NCBI RefSeq assembly: GCF_002355415.1
Contig: NZ_AP014936.1
Location: 1,054,001 to 1,118,000, forward strand
Length of the DNA: 64,000 nt
Direction of reading: 5' to 3'
Source of the DNA: Sulfurifustis variabilis
GTDB lineage: Bacteria; Pseudomonadota; Gammaproteobacteria; Acidiferrobacterales; Sulfurifustaceae
Both the position numbers and the translations under genes were made by a program. Shown here one piece after another: positions 40,030 through 49,828 of this stretch (position 1 is the stretch's first letter; every line of letters starts with the position of its first letter). Below the pieces are notes generated by a model, which had not been told where the DNA came from, did not search any database, and was given only the letters and a program-made list of their open reading frames with translations.

Positions 40030-40956
40030 ATGACCGACGTCCGCCTCAGCCGGCGCGCGATGCTCCGGCTGCTTCTCGCCTCGGCGCCGCTCGCGGCCGG
40101 CGTCCGCCCGGCTCGCGCCGCAGGCGAACCCATGACGCAGCGCACGATTCCGGTCTCGGGGGAGCGCATTCCCGTCATCGGTCTCGGTACGTGGCAGACC
40201 TTCGACGTCGGCCCGGCCGAAACCGAGCGCGCGCCGCTGCGCGAAGTCCTGCGCCTGTTCCTCGCGCACGGGGGGCGGGTCGTCGACTCCTCGCCGATGT
40301 ACGGCAGCGCCGAGTCGGTGCTCGGCGATCTCGCCGCGGAGCTGCGCGCGCACGACCGGCTCTTCCTCGCGACCAAGGTCTGGACCGGCGGCGAGGCCGC
40401 CGGCGTGCGGCAGATGGAGGAGTCGCTCGAGCGAATGCGTGCCCGGCGGCTCGATCTCGTGCAGGTCCACAACCTGCTCGACTGGCGCACGCACCTCAAG
40501 ACGCTGCGCGCATGGAAGGAGCAGGGGCGGGTACGCTACCTCGGCGTCACCCATTACACCGCCTCGGCGTACGAGGAGCTCGAACGCGTGATGGAGAGCG
40601 AGCCGCTCGATTTCGTGCAGCTCAACTATTCGATCGCCGAGCGCGAGGCCGAGCGGCGGCTCCTGCCGCTCGCGCGCGAGCGCGGCATCGCGGTGCTCGC
40701 GAACCGTCCCTTTGCCAAGGCAGGGCTCTTCCGGCGCGTGCGCGGGCGCGCGCTGCCCGCCTGGGCCGCCGAGTTCGACTGTGCGAGCTGGGCGCAGTTC
40801 TTCCTCAAGTTCGTGATCGGCCACCCGGCCGTGACCTGCGCGATCCCGGCGACGAGCAATCCGAAGCACGCCGTCGACAACATGCAGGCCGGCTACGGTC
40901 GCCTGCCGGACGGAGCGATGCGGCAGCGGATGGCGGAGCGGGTGCGGCAGCTCTAG
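40030..40956 (+). CDS. Tat-exported aldo/keto reductase
   Basis: A 308-residue NAD(P)H-dependent oxidoreductase with TIM-barrel fold. An N-terminal twin-arginine signal (LSRRAMLRLLLASAPLAAGVR) suggests export to the periplasm, which is uncommon for the family and raises the question of its cofactor. The catalytic residues are the Asp and Tyr in VVDSSPMYG, Lys in FLATKVW and His in VQVHNLLDW. The ATG at 40030 has GGAGGG ten bases upstream. The gene is probably independent of prfC. Confidence 0.87.
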   Translation: MTDVRLSRRAMLRLLLASAPLAAGVRPARAAGEPMTQRTIPVSGERIPVIGLGTWQTFDVGPAETERAPLREVLRLFLAHGGRVVDSSPMYGSAESVLGDLAAELRAHDRLFLATKVWTGGEAAGVRQMEESLERMRARRLDLVQVHNLLDWRTHLKTLRAWKEQGRVRYLGVTHYTASAYEELERVMESEPLDFVQLNYSIAEREAERRLLPLARERGIAVLANRPFAKAGLFRRVRGRALPAWAAEFDCASWAQFFLKFVIGHPAVTCAIPATSNPKHAVDNMQAGYGRLPDGAMRQRMAERVRQL

Positions 40957-41054
40957 AAGGCAGCGCTCACTGCCAGGTTCCAGGTCTCCGGTTGCAATGC
41001 GCGCTTCGCGCGCTCATCGACTTATCGCTTATCACTGTGCACTCGGCGCTGACC

Positions 41055-41369
41055 TTACTGCAGGTGCACGAACCGGTGCTCGAGCTCGAGCGCGGTCAGC
41101 CGGCTGCCGAGGACCACCACTCGGCCCCGCTCCCGGTCGCCGGAAGGAGTGCCGTACTCGAAATGGTAGGCGCGCTCGAGCCGGATGCGGCCGTCCGCGT
41201 CTCGCCGCAGCGCCAGGCGGCCGAGCGCCACCGTTTCGTCGAGGAACTGCATGCCGGCGCGCTCGCACTCGCGCCGCGCCGCCCGTACCCCGATCTCCTG
41301 CACGCGCCGGCCGTCCACCCAGAGTGCGAGGGCAAGCGCGATGAACAGGATGAGTCCGAGCTCGATCAT
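41055..41369 (-). CDS. DUF3301 family membrane-anchored protein
   Basis: A 104-residue protein with one N-terminal membrane helix (ELGLILFIALALALWV) followed by a soluble beta-rich domain carrying the DUF3301 features: AARRECERAGMQFLDETVALG, then LERAYHFEYG and a VVLGSRLTALEL ending. Function unknown; the family is typical of Gammaproteobacteria. The ATG at 41369 is near the divergent small gene that starts at 41423 or 41372. Confidence 0.85.
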   Translation of the reverse strand: MIELGLILFIALALALWVDGRRVQEIGVRAARRECERAGMQFLDETVALGRLALRRDADGRIRLERAYHFEYGTPSGDRERGRVVVLGSRLTALELEHRFVHLQ

Positions 41370-41422
41370 GCGTGGCCGCGCGGTATTCTAAGGGCCGGGC
41401 GGAGAATGGCGAGGACCGGACC

Positions 41423-41626
41423 GTGGCCGACGAGCATCTTCGAATCCGCTTCCTGACGGAACGCGACGGCGCCGAGGCGACGCGCGTCTGGGTGGCGCGA
41501 ACACTCAAGATCTACCGCGAAGCGCTTCAGGGCGAATCGAACTATACCTCGCTCCCCGAATACCGGTCGCGCTTCGAGGAGGCGATTCGCGCCTTCGAGG
41601 AGTATCTCGCGCGCGAACCGCGCTAG
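41423..41626 (+). CDS. Small hypothetical protein
   Basis: A small protein of 67 residues from the GTG at 41423 (or 84 from the GTG at 41372). It is helical, with the stretch LKIYREALQGESNYT and LPEYRSRFEEAIRAFEEYL. No family was recognised. It is divergent from the DUF3301 gene, and the following 151 bp before the stop of the NADH dehydrogenase gene contain no recognisable feature apart from short GC-rich palindromes. Coding is likely because of its regular helix pattern, but not proven. Confidence 0.5.
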   Translation: MADEHLRIRFLTERDGAEATRVWVARTLKIYREALQGESNYTSLPEYRSRFEEAIRAFEEYLAREPR

Positions 41627-41777
41627 CGAAACCGCGGTCCTCACGGACCCGCCGATCCGGCGTTCGTTCCGTCACGGCCAGCGTCGCCAGGCGGTCCGAC
41701 CGAGATCGAACGCCGCCGGCCGAGAGGTTGCTTCGCCGCGTCGCTCCTTCGATCGTTCGTCCCCGGGCACCCGGGCG

Positions 41778-43115
41778 TCAATGCAGCTTCGTCCGCGGGC
41801 GCGTCGGCCGGGTGAGCGTGTCGGCGACGACGAGCAGTCCCGTCCGCAAGGCGCCGAAGAGCGCGCGCTGGTGCAGGCGATAGAGACTGCGGTAGAGCAC
41901 GCGGGCGAGCCAGCCCTCGACGTGCACCGACCCGGTGAGGTTGCCCATGAGACTGCCGACCGTGCTGTATTCGCTCAGCGAGACGAGCGAGCCGTAATCG
42001 CGGTAGACGTACTCAGGCAGGGGCTCGCCGCGAAGCCTTCGCGCGAGCGAGCGCACGAGCAGGGAGGCCTGCTGGTGCGCGGCCTGCGCGGTCGGCGGAA
42101 CCGGCTTGTCGTGGCCCGGGCGCGGGCAGCTCGCGCAGTCGCCGAAGGCGAAGATGTCGTCGTCGCGCGTCGTCTGCAGCGTGCGGCGCACCACCAGCTG
42201 GTTGAGGCGGTTGGTCTCGAGGCCGGCGAGGTCGCGGAGGAAATCGGGCGCCTTGATGCCCGCCGCCCAGACTTTGTGCTCGGCCGCGATGAACAGCCCG
42301 TCGTGCGTCGTCAGCCCTTCGGCGGCGGCCCGGGTGACGCGCTTGCCCGTGTGCACCTGAACGTTCAGGCGCTTCAGCTCGCGCTCGGCCGGCTCCGCCA
42401 GCCGGCGCGGGAGGGCGGGCAGGATCCGGTCGGAGGCCTCGATGATCACGAGCCGCACGTCCTTCTCCGGGACGATACGGTCGAAGCCGTAGGCCACCAT
42501 CTGGCGCGCGACGTGGTGCAGCTCGGCGGCGAGCTCGACGCCGGTCGCGCCCGCACCCACGATCGCCACGTTGAGCTGCCCCTCGCGAAGCGGCTCGGTC
42601 TGCGTCTGGGCGCGCATGTAGCTCTCGAGCAGCCGGCGCTGGAAACGGTCGGCGTCGTCGCGGCTGTCGAGGAACGCGCAGTGCTCGCGCACGCCCTCGA
42701 TGCCGAAGTCGTTGGTCACGCTGCCGACGGCGACGACGAGCAGGTCGTACGGCACCGTGCGTGCCGGGATGATCACTTCCCCGCGCTCGTCCAGGGTCGG
42801 CGCGATGCGCACCGCCTTCGCCGCCCGGTCGATGTCCTGCATGCGTCCCAGCCGGAACTCGAAGCCCCGCGAGGCCGCCTGCGCGATGTAGTCGACGTCG
42901 TCGTCGTGGGAGTCGAGCGTGCCCGCGGCGACCTCGTGCAGCAGCGGCTTCCACAGATGCGTGAGCGCGTGATCGACGAGCGTGACGTGCGCCCGGCCCC
43001 GCCGTCCCAGCGTGCGCCCGAGGCGGCTCGCGAGCTCGAGCCCGCCCGCGCCGCCGCCGACCACGACGATGCGCGGCACGACGTGCATGGCGACCCGGTC
43101 CGCGCGTGCGTCCAT
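41778..43115 (-). CDS. Type II NADH dehydrogenase-like FAD oxidoreductase
   Basis: A 445-residue non-proton-pumping NADH:quinone oxidoreductase (Ndh). FAD-binding VVVGGGAGGLELA lies near the N terminus, the NADH-binding VAIVGAGATGVELAAEL in the middle and FAFGDCASCP further on. The C-terminal 45 residues include a hydrophobic/basic amphipathic segment (LARVLYRSLYRLHQRALFG) that would attach the enzyme to the inner membrane. The start may be the ATG at 43115, 43121 or 43088; 43115 is used. It lies downstream of a repeat element that separates it from rep. Confidence 0.87.
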   Translation of the reverse strand: MDARADRVAMHVVPRIVVVGGGAGGLELASRLGRTLGRRGRAHVTLVDHALTHLWKPLLHEVAAGTLDSHDDDVDYIAQAASRGFEFRLGRMQDIDRAAKAVRIAPTLDERGEVIIPARTVPYDLLVVAVGSVTNDFGIEGVREHCAFLDSRDDADRFQRRLLESYMRAQTQTEPLREGQLNVAIVGAGATGVELAAELHHVARQMVAYGFDRIVPEKDVRLVIIEASDRILPALPRRLAEPAERELKRLNVQVHTGKRVTRAAAEGLTTHDGLFIAAEHKVWAAGIKAPDFLRDLAGLETNRLNQLVVRRTLQTTRDDDIFAFGDCASCPRPGHDKPVPPTAQAAHQQASLLVRSLARRLRGEPLPEYVYRDYGSLVSLSEYSTVGSLMGNLTGSVHVEGWLARVLYRSLYRLHQRALFGALRTGLLVVADTLTRPTRPRTKLH

Positions 43116-43186
43116 CCGCATTACCCCGGTCAACGGCGCAGGCTTGCGATCTGCCCGCACCGACGATCGATCTTCGAAAGCGCGAG

Positions 43187-43253
43187 TGTCATTGCGAGGA
43201 GCGAAGCGACGAAGCCTTCCGGTCGCGGAGATCGCTTCGCTGCGCTCGCAATG
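43187..43253. repeat. REP-like dyad between ndh-like gene and rep
   Basis: TGTCATTGCGAGGAGCGAAG at 43187-43206 pairs imperfectly with CGCTTCGCTGCGCTCGCAATG at 43233-43253. The unit matches the inner dyad at 24226-24298 and resembles widely spread intergenic repeats of proteobacteria. Confidence 0.65.
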
Positions 43254-43328
43254 GCGAAAGCGCTTAGTCTAGTGCGATGGCGGGCGTCGCGCACCTCGCC
43301 CGCGAGCGGTGCGCGGCGTCCGGTGCGT

Positions 43329-45320
43329 TCAGCCCGTGGCGTTTCCCGGCTTGGCGAGCATGGCCTTGAGGGCGGCCAGGCTCGCGATCCCGTCGCTGCG
43401 ATCGTCGGGGTCGCGCTTCGCTCCGGACCGGATGGCCTCCTCGCCCAGCTCGGCGATGAAGCGGCTCGGCTCGCAGGTCTGCCATTCCTTCCCCCGCCGG
43501 CGTTTCAGGCAATGGCTCACGAAGAGCTGCTTCTGCGCGCGCGTGACGGCCACGTACATCAATCGGCGCTCCTCGTCGATCTTGCCGGCCTCGACCGACT
43601 CGCGATGCGGCAGGATGTCCTCTTCGACCCCGACCAGGAACACGTACGGAAATTCGAGGCCCTTCGCGGCGTGGATGGTGCTCAGGCTCACCGCGTCCGA
43701 TTCGTCGTTGCGCCCTTCGAGCAGGTTCATGAGCGCAACCGTTTGCGTGAGCTCGAGCAGGGTCTTCTCGTCGGCTTCGGCCTTGTCGGCGAGCCAGGCG
43801 GTGAATTTCTGCACGTTGTCCCAGCGCGTCTCGGCGTCGCGGGTATCGAGGCTGTCGAACAGGTGGCTGCGGTAATCGATGGCGCTCAGCAGATCGTCGA
43901 GCACGTCCCTGGCGGGCTCGCCCTGCTCGGCGCGATGGCCGATCCGGTTGATGAAGTCGCAGAAGGTCCGGAGCGGCCCGAGCTGTTGCGGCTTGAGCCG
44001 GGAGGCGAGGCCGAGCTCGTACACGGCCGCGAACATGCTCATGTGGCGTTCGCCGGCGTAGGCCCCGAGCGCTTCCAGCGTCTGCGGACCGATGCCGCGG
44101 CGCGGCGTGGTCACCGCGCGGATGAACGCCGGATCGTCGTCGACGTTGGCGACGAGCCGCAGATACGCCGTCAGGTCCTTGATCTCCGCGCGCTCGAAGA
44201 ACGACTGCCCGCCCGAGAGCCGGTAGGGGATGCGCTGGTTGCGAAGGTACTGCTCGAACACGCGCGCCTGGTGATTGCCGCGGTAGAGGATCGCGTAGTC
44301 GGCGTAAGCGGTGCGGTGCTGGATGCGGTGCGCGGCGATGCGCATCACGACCGACTCGGCCTCGTGCTCCTCGTCCTTCATGGCCGTGACCTGCACCGGC
44401 TCGCCGGCGCCGAGCTCGGACCACAGGCGCTTCTCGAAGAGCTTCGGGTTGTTCGCGATGAGCGTGTTGGCCGCCTGGAGGATGCGGCCGGTGGAGCGGT
44501 AGTTCTGCTCGAGCTTGATCACCTTGAGCTGCGGGTAGTCGGTCTGAAGCGTGTTCAGGTTCTCCACGTTCGCCCCCCGCCAGGCGTAGATCGCCTGGTC
44601 GTCGTCGCCGACCGCCGTGAAGCGTCCGGCCTCCCCGCACAGCAGGCGCAGCAGCCGGTACTGCGCGCCGTTCGTGTCCTGGTACTCGTCGATCAGAAAA
44701 TAGCGCAGCCGGTCGCGCCAGCGCCCGAGCGCGTCGGCGTGCTCGCTGAAGAGCTGCACGGGCAGCCCGATCAGGTCGTCGAAGTCGACGGCCTGGTAGG
44801 CGCGCAGCGTGAGGTCGTACTGCCGATAGGCGCGGGCGAGCGTCGCGTGCTGCTCGTCGGTCGCCTGCTTCTCCGCCTCTTCGGGCGAGAGCAGGGCGTT
44901 CTTCCAGGACGAGATCTGCCACTGCGCGCGGCGGATCGTCTGCTTGTCGACGCTGCCGATGAGCTGCGCGAGGATCGCGAACGCGTCGTCGGCGTCGAGG
45001 ATCGAGAAGCGGGGTTTCAGACCGAGGGCCGCGGCCTCGCCGCGCAGGATCCTGACGCCGAGCGCGTGAAACGTGGAGATCGTGAGCTCGCGCACGGCCC
45101 GGTTGCCCGGCGCCATGGCGCCGATGCGCTCCTGCATCTCGCGCGCCGCCTTGTTCGTGAAGGTGATCGCGGCCACGTGCTTGGGCGCGCAGCCGCGGCC
45201 GACGAGGTGCGCGATCTTGTGCGTGATGACGCGGGTCTTGCCGCTGCCGGCCCCGGCGAGCACGAGCAACGGGCCGTCGAGGTAGCGCACGGCTTCGATC
45301 TGCCGGGGGTTGAGCGACAC
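43329..45320 (-). CDS. rep: ATP-dependent DNA helicase Rep
   Basis: A 663-residue superfamily 1A 3'-5' helicase that aids replication fork progress and restart. Motif I is LAGAGSGKTRVITHKIAHLV near residue 23, Ia AITFTNKAAREM, II FLIDEYQDTNGAQY, III VGDDDQAIYAWRGA, IV QNYRSTGRIL, V STIHAAKGLEFPYVFL and VI MYVAVTRAQKQL. The start VSLNPRQIEAV (GTG at 45320) fits the E. coli Rep N terminus. The alternative UvrD is less likely because of length and motif spelling. The gene is the last of the pepA-holC-valS-rep string on the minus strand, though 146 bp separates it from valS. Confidence 0.92.
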   Translation of the reverse strand: MSLNPRQIEAVRYLDGPLLVLAGAGSGKTRVITHKIAHLVGRGCAPKHVAAITFTNKAAREMQERIGAMAPGNRAVRELTISTFHALGVRILRGEAAALGLKPRFSILDADDAFAILAQLIGSVDKQTIRRAQWQISSWKNALLSPEEAEKQATDEQHATLARAYRQYDLTLRAYQAVDFDDLIGLPVQLFSEHADALGRWRDRLRYFLIDEYQDTNGAQYRLLRLLCGEAGRFTAVGDDDQAIYAWRGANVENLNTLQTDYPQLKVIKLEQNYRSTGRILQAANTLIANNPKLFEKRLWSELGAGEPVQVTAMKDEEHEAESVVMRIAAHRIQHRTAYADYAILYRGNHQARVFEQYLRNQRIPYRLSGGQSFFERAEIKDLTAYLRLVANVDDDPAFIRAVTTPRRGIGPQTLEALGAYAGERHMSMFAAVYELGLASRLKPQQLGPLRTFCDFINRIGHRAEQGEPARDVLDDLLSAIDYRSHLFDSLDTRDAETRWDNVQKFTAWLADKAEADEKTLLELTQTVALMNLLEGRNDESDAVSLSTIHAAKGLEFPYVFLVGVEEDILPHRESVEAGKIDEERRLMYVAVTRAQKQLFVSHCLKRRRGKEWQTCEPSRFIAELGEEAIRSGAKRDPDDRSDGIASLAALKAMLAKPGNATG

Positions 45321-45466
45321 GGATTCTTCTTCTGATGCGAGACGCGGGAGGCGAAGTATAACCGAGACGTCGGCCCGCGCGACGTGCACGAGGACGCATT
45401 AACAGCGAGAGGACGAGGAGAGAAACGCGGCGCGACTGTCAACACGCGCCGGACCGGCGGCGCGTG

Positions 45467-48457
45467 CTAGCCGGGGAGCGCCTTCACCTTTTCCTGCTGG
45501 CTCTCGAGATCCGCGAGCGTCGCCTCGAAATGCCGGGCGCGCTGTTGCATCTGCTCGACGACCTGTTTCGGCGCGCGCGCGACGAAAGCCTCGTTCTCGA
45601 GGCTGGACCGTGCCTTGGCCAGCTCCTTCTCGGCCTTGTCGATCTCCTTCTCGAGCCGCTCGAGCTCGGCGGCCCTGTCGATGAGCGAGCCGAGCGGCAC
45701 GAGCACCTTCATGCGGCCGACGAGCTGCATCACGGCCTCCGGCGCCGCCTCGGCGCGATCGAGCCAGGTGAGCGGCTCCATGCGGCCGAGGAGTTTCAGG
45801 TAGGCCGCGTTCTTTTCCATCCACGCCCGCTCGCGCGCCTCGCCCTCGGCGAGGAGCACGGGGAGCGGCTTCGACGGCGCGATGTCGCGCTCGCTGCGCA
45901 CCGTCCGCACCGCGCCGATCACCGCCATGACCCAGCCGAGCTCCTCGATCGCCGCCGCGTCGATCCTCGACTCGTCGGCCATCGGGTAGGGCTCGCGCAT
46001 GATGCTCGGGCCCGCTTTGCCCGCGAGCGGCGCGACGCGCAGCCAGATTTCCTCGGTGATGAACGGCATGATCGGATGCAGGAGCCGCAGCAGCGACTCG
46101 AGCACGTGCACCAGCGTGTGGCGCGTGCCGCGCTGCGCGTCCGCCGGACCCGCGCGGTCCGTCAGCACGACCTTGGAGAGCTCGAGGTACCAGTCGCAGT
46201 ACTCGTACCAGGTGAAGCTGTAGAGCGCCTGGGCGGCGAGGTCGAAGCGGTACTCGGAAAGATTCTTTCGCACCTCGGCCGTAAGCTGCTGCAGTCGGCC
46301 GAGGATCCAGCGGTCGACGTGGTTGAGCGAAAGCTTGCCGCCGCGTTGCCCACAGTCCTGCCCCTCGGTGTTCATCAGGACGTAGCGCGCGGCGTTCCAG
46401 AGCTTGTTGCAGAAGTTGCGGTAGCCCTCGATGCGCCCGAGGTCGAACTTGATGTCCCGGCCCTGGGTGGCGAGGCTCGCCATGGTGAATCGCAGGGCGT
46501 CGGTGCCGAAGGCGGGGATGCCGTTCGGGTACTCCTTGCGCGTGGCCTGCTCGATGCGCCTGGCCATCTGCGGCTGCATCAGGCCGGTCGTGCGTTTGGC
46601 GAGGAGCGACTCCAGGTCGATGCCGTCGATCAGGTCGAGCGGGTCGAGAATGTTGCCCTTGGACTTCGACATCTTCTGCCCATGCGCGTCGCGAATCAGC
46701 CCCGTGATGTAGACCTCTCGGAACGGCACGTCGTCCATGAACTTGAGGCCCATCATGATCATGCGCGCGACCCAGAAGAAGATGATGTCGAATCCGGTCA
46801 CGAGCACGTTCGTGGGGTAGAAGGTCTCCAGTTCGCGCGTCTTCTCCGGCCAGCCGAGCGTCGAGAACGGCCAGAGCGCCGAGGAGAACCAGGTGTCGAG
46901 CACGTCCGGATCCTGCCTGAGTGCGATCTCGCGACCGAGCCGGTGCCGGGCGCGCACCTCGCTCTCGCTGCGTCCGACGTAGCAGGCGCCCTGGTCGTCG
47001 TACCACGCCGGGATGCGGTGGCCCCACCAGATCTGGCGCGAGATGCACCAGTCCTGGATGTTGCGCATCCATTCGAAGTAGGTCTTGGCCCAGGCATCGG
47101 GCACGAAGCGGATGCGGCCGTCCTCGACGGCCCTGATCGCCTCCTCCGCGAGCGGCCCGACTTTCACGTACCACTGGTCGGTGAGATAGGGCTCGATCAC
47201 GGCGTTCGTGCGGTCGCCGCGCGGCACCATGAGCTTGTGCGCCTCGGTCTTCTCGAGGAGCCCCGCCGCGTCGAGATCGGCGACGAGCTGCTTGCGGCAC
47301 TCGAAGCGGTCGAGGCCGCGGTACGGGAAGGGGATGAGCGCCGCGGTCGACTCCCACGGCGCCTCGCCGTCGGCGTGCGGCGTGCCCGCGCGGTCGGGCG
47401 CGCGGTGGCCCCAGGTCTGGTCGTCGCGCGCGTCGCTTTTCAGGCGCGCATCGGGCGTGAAGATGTTGATCAGCCCGTTCTGCGGCACGTTCCGGAGGGG
47501 CGTCTCGTCGCGGTGCCGCAGCCACACCTGGTAGTCGTTGAAGTCGTGCGCCGGCGTGATCTTGACGCAGCCGGTGCCGAAGGCGGGATCGACGTACTCG
47601 TCCGCGATGATCGGGATGCGGCGGCCCGTCAGGGGCAGCTCGACGAGCGCGCCGATCAGGTGCTTATAGCGATCGTCGTTCGGGTGCACCGCGACCGCGG
47701 CGTCGCCGAGGAGCGTTTCGGGGCGGGTCGTCGCGACGACCAGGTGCCCGGCTCCGCTCGTTCCCGGCGTCTTGCCTCCCGCGGCGCTCGCGCGTCCGCG
47801 TGCGGCTTCGGCGAGCGGATAGCGGATGTGCCAGAGCGAGCCGTTCTCCTCTTCGGAAACCACTTCCAGGTCGGACACGGCGGTATGAAGCACCGGATCC
47901 CAGTTGACCAGCCGCTTGCCGCGATAGATGAGACCTTCCTCGTACAGCCGGACGAACACCTCGGCGACGGCACGCGACAGCCCCTCGTCCATGGTGAAGC
48001 GCTCGCGCGACCAGTCGAGCGAGGCGCCGAGGCGGCGGAGCTGCTTCGTGATGCGCCCGCCGGACTGCGCCTTCCATTCCCAGACGCGCTCGATGAATTT
48101 GTCGCGCCCGAGATCGTGGCGCGTCTTGCCTTCGGCTTCGAGCTGGCGCTCGACCACCATCTGCGTCGCGATGCCCGCGTGGTCCGTGCCCGCCTGCCAC
48201 AGCGCGCGCTCGCCGGACATCCGGTGGAAGCGGGTGAGCGTGTCCATGAGCGTGTCCTGGAACGCGTGGCCCATGTGCAGGCTGCCCGTGACGTTGGGCG
48301 GCGGGATCATGATGCAGTACGGCGCGCCGTCGCCGCCGGGCGCGAAGTAGCCGGCCTGCTCCCAGCGCGCGTACAGGCGCTGCTCGATCGCGTGGGGCTC
48401 GTAGGCCTTGGGGAGCGGCGCCTCTTCGGCGCCCGGTGCCGGGGTGTCATGGCTCAT
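45467..48457 (-). CDS. valS: Valine--tRNA ligase
   Basis: A 996-residue class I aminoacyl-tRNA synthetase charging tRNA-Val. Signatures: [17 protein letters not shown] (HIGH-type), the editing domain with [11 protein letters not shown], and [18 protein letters not shown] (KMSKS), then the anticodon-binding region and a C-terminal coiled coil ([15 protein letters not shown]) typical of ValRS. Compared with E. coli, the editing domain has two insertions rich in Ala, Gly and charged residues at about 225-240 and 350-390. The ATG at 48457 gives the normal start. It is downstream of an uncharacterised gene and holC. Confidence 0.96.
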   Translation of the reverse strand: MSHDTPAPGAEEAPLPKAYEPHAIEQRLYARWEQAGYFAPGGDGAPYCIMIPPPNVTGSLHMGHAFQDTLMDTLTRFHRMSGERALWQAGTDHAGIATQMVVERQLEAEGKTRHDLGRDKFIERVWEWKAQSGGRITKQLRRLGASLDWSRERFTMDEGLSRAVAEVFVRLYEEGLIYRGKRLVNWDPVLHTAVSDLEVVSEEENGSLWHIRYPLAEAARGRASAAGGKTPGTSGAGHLVVATTRPETLLGDAAVAVHPNDDRYKHLIGALVELPLTGRRIPIIADEYVDPAFGTGCVKITPAHDFNDYQVWLRHRDETPLRNVPQNGLINIFTPDARLKSDARDDQTWGHRAPDRAGTPHADGEAPWESTAALIPFPYRGLDRFECRKQLVADLDAAGLLEKTEAHKLMVPRGDRTNAVIEPYLTDQWYVKVGPLAEEAIRAVEDGRIRFVPDAWAKTYFEWMRNIQDWCISRQIWWGHRIPAWYDDQGACYVGRSESEVRARHRLGREIALRQDPDVLDTWFSSALWPFSTLGWPEKTRELETFYPTNVLVTGFDIIFFWVARMIMMGLKFMDDVPFREVYITGLIRDAHGQKMSKSKGNILDPLDLIDGIDLESLLAKRTTGLMQPQMARRIEQATRKEYPNGIPAFGTDALRFTMASLATQGRDIKFDLGRIEGYRNFCNKLWNAARYVLMNTEGQDCGQRGGKLSLNHVDRWILGRLQQLTAEVRKNLSEYRFDLAAQALYSFTWYEYCDWYLELSKVVLTDRAGPADAQRGTRHTLVHVLESLLRLLHPIMPFITEEIWLRVAPLAGKAGPSIMREPYPMADESRIDAAAIEELGWVMAVIGAVRTVRSERDIAPSKPLPVLLAEGEARERAWMEKNAAYLKLLGRMEPLTWLDRAEAAPEAVMQLVGRMKVLVPLGSLIDRAAELERLEKEIDKAEKELAKARSSLENEAFVARAPKQVVEQMQQRARHFEATLADLESQQEKVKALPG

Positions 48458-48503
48458 GGCGGACGCGGATTGTAGCGGGAAGAAACGGGGTTGCGCGACG
48501 CGG

Positions 48504-49391
48504 TCAGGCGCCGCGCGGGGGGTCGCCGGGGGCGAGCGCGTCGCGGAGCAGCTTCTGCAGGCGTTCGATCGTGCGGATATCGAGCGGCGGCTCGCCCGCC
48601 TTGCGCCGCTCGATGTTGAGCCGCGCGACCACGCGGATGGCGATCGCGCGCGCCTGCTCCGGCGTGGCGAGCTCGTGACCCGCCTCGAGCTCGGCGATTT
48701 CGCGAAGCACCGGGATGCCGTCGTCGAGGGCCGGCGATCCGGGAATCCCGGACGAAGAGGGCGACACCGTTTCGGGAGGCCCCGCCCCGGTCGGTTCACT
48801 TGCCGCGCCGGTTTCGGCTTCGCCCGTCGGCCGATCCTTGCCGGTCGGCTCCCCGACGGTCGCTGTTGCCGCCGGTGTCGCGGGTGCCGCGTCCGAATCG
48901 CTTTCCTCGCGCTTCTCCTCCTTCAGCAGGGAAGCGAGGGAAGGCGGCGGTTCCTCGAAGGGCAGGGCATCCTGCAACCCGTACCGCGGCACGGTGCCTT
49001 CGACCCCGGCATCGTCCTCGCGCTCCGACCCGGCCGCGCCGCGGGAGACGGGCCCCGTATCCGGCGGAACACGCAGATCCTCCGGCGGCGGGGGCTCGTC
49101 GAGGGGCCACTCGGCTTCGGACGGAAGCGCTGCGGTGTCGATCGGCGGGTTCTCGCGCGCGTGCCTGGCGGGCTCGATCAGCTCGTGCGTGATGAGCGCA
49201 TCGAGCTTGTCGAGCGCCCGATCGAAGGCATCCGGGATGGACCCGGCGGGTGGCGCCGGAGGCGACGACGGCGCGGTGTCGGCGTCGCGGCGGGAAACGA
49301 TGTCGTTGCGGATCAGGTCCTGAAGCGACTTCAGCACTTCCTCGAGCGTGCGCTTGGGGGAGGGCTTGTGCTTGGGCTTCTCGTCCGCCAT
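48504..49391 (-). CDS. Hypothetical protein between holC and valS
   Basis: A 295-residue acidic, low-complexity protein. N-terminal residues 1-35 ([18 protein letters not shown]) form an amphipathic helix, residues about 65-260 are rich in Pro, Glu, Asp, Ser and Ala, and the C-terminal 70 residues are an ordered helical domain ([16 protein letters not shown], then [20 protein letters not shown] and [14 protein letters not shown]). No family was recognised. It sits 12 bp after holC and 46 bp before valS, so it belongs to that operon; the location suggests a role near replication or translation but no evidence supports more. Confidence 0.65.
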   Translation of the reverse strand: MADEKPKHKPSPKRTLEEVLKSLQDLIRNDIVSRRDADTAPSSPPAPPAGSIPDAFDRALDKLDALITHELIEPARHARENPPIDTAALPSEAEWPLDEPPPPEDLRVPPDTGPVSRGAAGSEREDDAGVEGTVPRYGLQDALPFEEPPPSLASLLKEEKREESDSDAAPATPAATATVGEPTGKDRPTGEAETGAASEPTGAGPPETVSPSSSGIPGSPALDDGIPVLREIAELEAGHELATPEQARAIAIRVVARLNIERRKAGEPPLDIRTIERLQKLLRDALAPGDPPRGA

Positions 49392-49402
49392 GGCGCGATG
49401 AC

Positions 49403-49828
49403 TCAGAGCTGATGGGTCTGCGGCGGGTGTCCGCGCTCGCGGTAGAAGCGAAAGCGTTCGCGGCCCCTCGCACGGTCCTCCTCGCTCGCGCCGACCAGCT
49501 CCGCGACACGATCGAAGCGGTCGAAGAACGCCGGGGCCTGGGAAGCCAGCGAGATCAGCACGCTGTTGGCGGCGGCGGGGGGTTCGCTGTGGCCGATGAT
49601 CACCGGAAGCGGCGGCCCGGACGTGTGCGGGTGGATCCCGTGCGGAATGAAGCTCCCGGCGCTGAAGGTCCACAGCAGCCGGTCGAGCTGCTCCGACTCC
49701 TCGGGTCCGCCGGTCAGTATATAGACGCCGTGCCCGAGCCGGTAGGCCTTGTGCGTGAGCTTGCAGGCCGCGAGATGTTTGCCGCCCGTGTCGGCGTCCG
49801 GGAGGAGATAGAAATCGACCCGCGTCAT
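49403..49828 (-). CDS. holC: DNA polymerase III subunit chi
   Basis: A 141-residue clamp-loader accessory protein that links DNA polymerase III to single-stranded-DNA-binding protein. The fold signature [13 protein letters not shown] and [17 protein letters not shown] with a late [12 protein letters not shown] are typical of HolC. It starts within the last codons of pepA (ATGA overlap at 49825-49828), and pepA-holC-valS is the usual order in Gammaproteobacteria. Confidence 0.93.
   Translation of the reverse strand: MTRVDFYLLPDADTGGKHLAACKLTHKAYRLGHGVYILTGGPEESEQLDRLLWTFSAGSFIPHGIHPHTSGPPLPVIIGHSEPPAAANSVLISLASQAPAFFDRFDRVAELVGASEEDRARGRERFRFYRERGHPPQTHQL

Noticed and set aside
40998-41012. 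Terminator after the aldo/keto reductase
   Set aside because: GCGCG CTT CGCGC is a short stem without T-tract, common by chance in GC-rich DNA.
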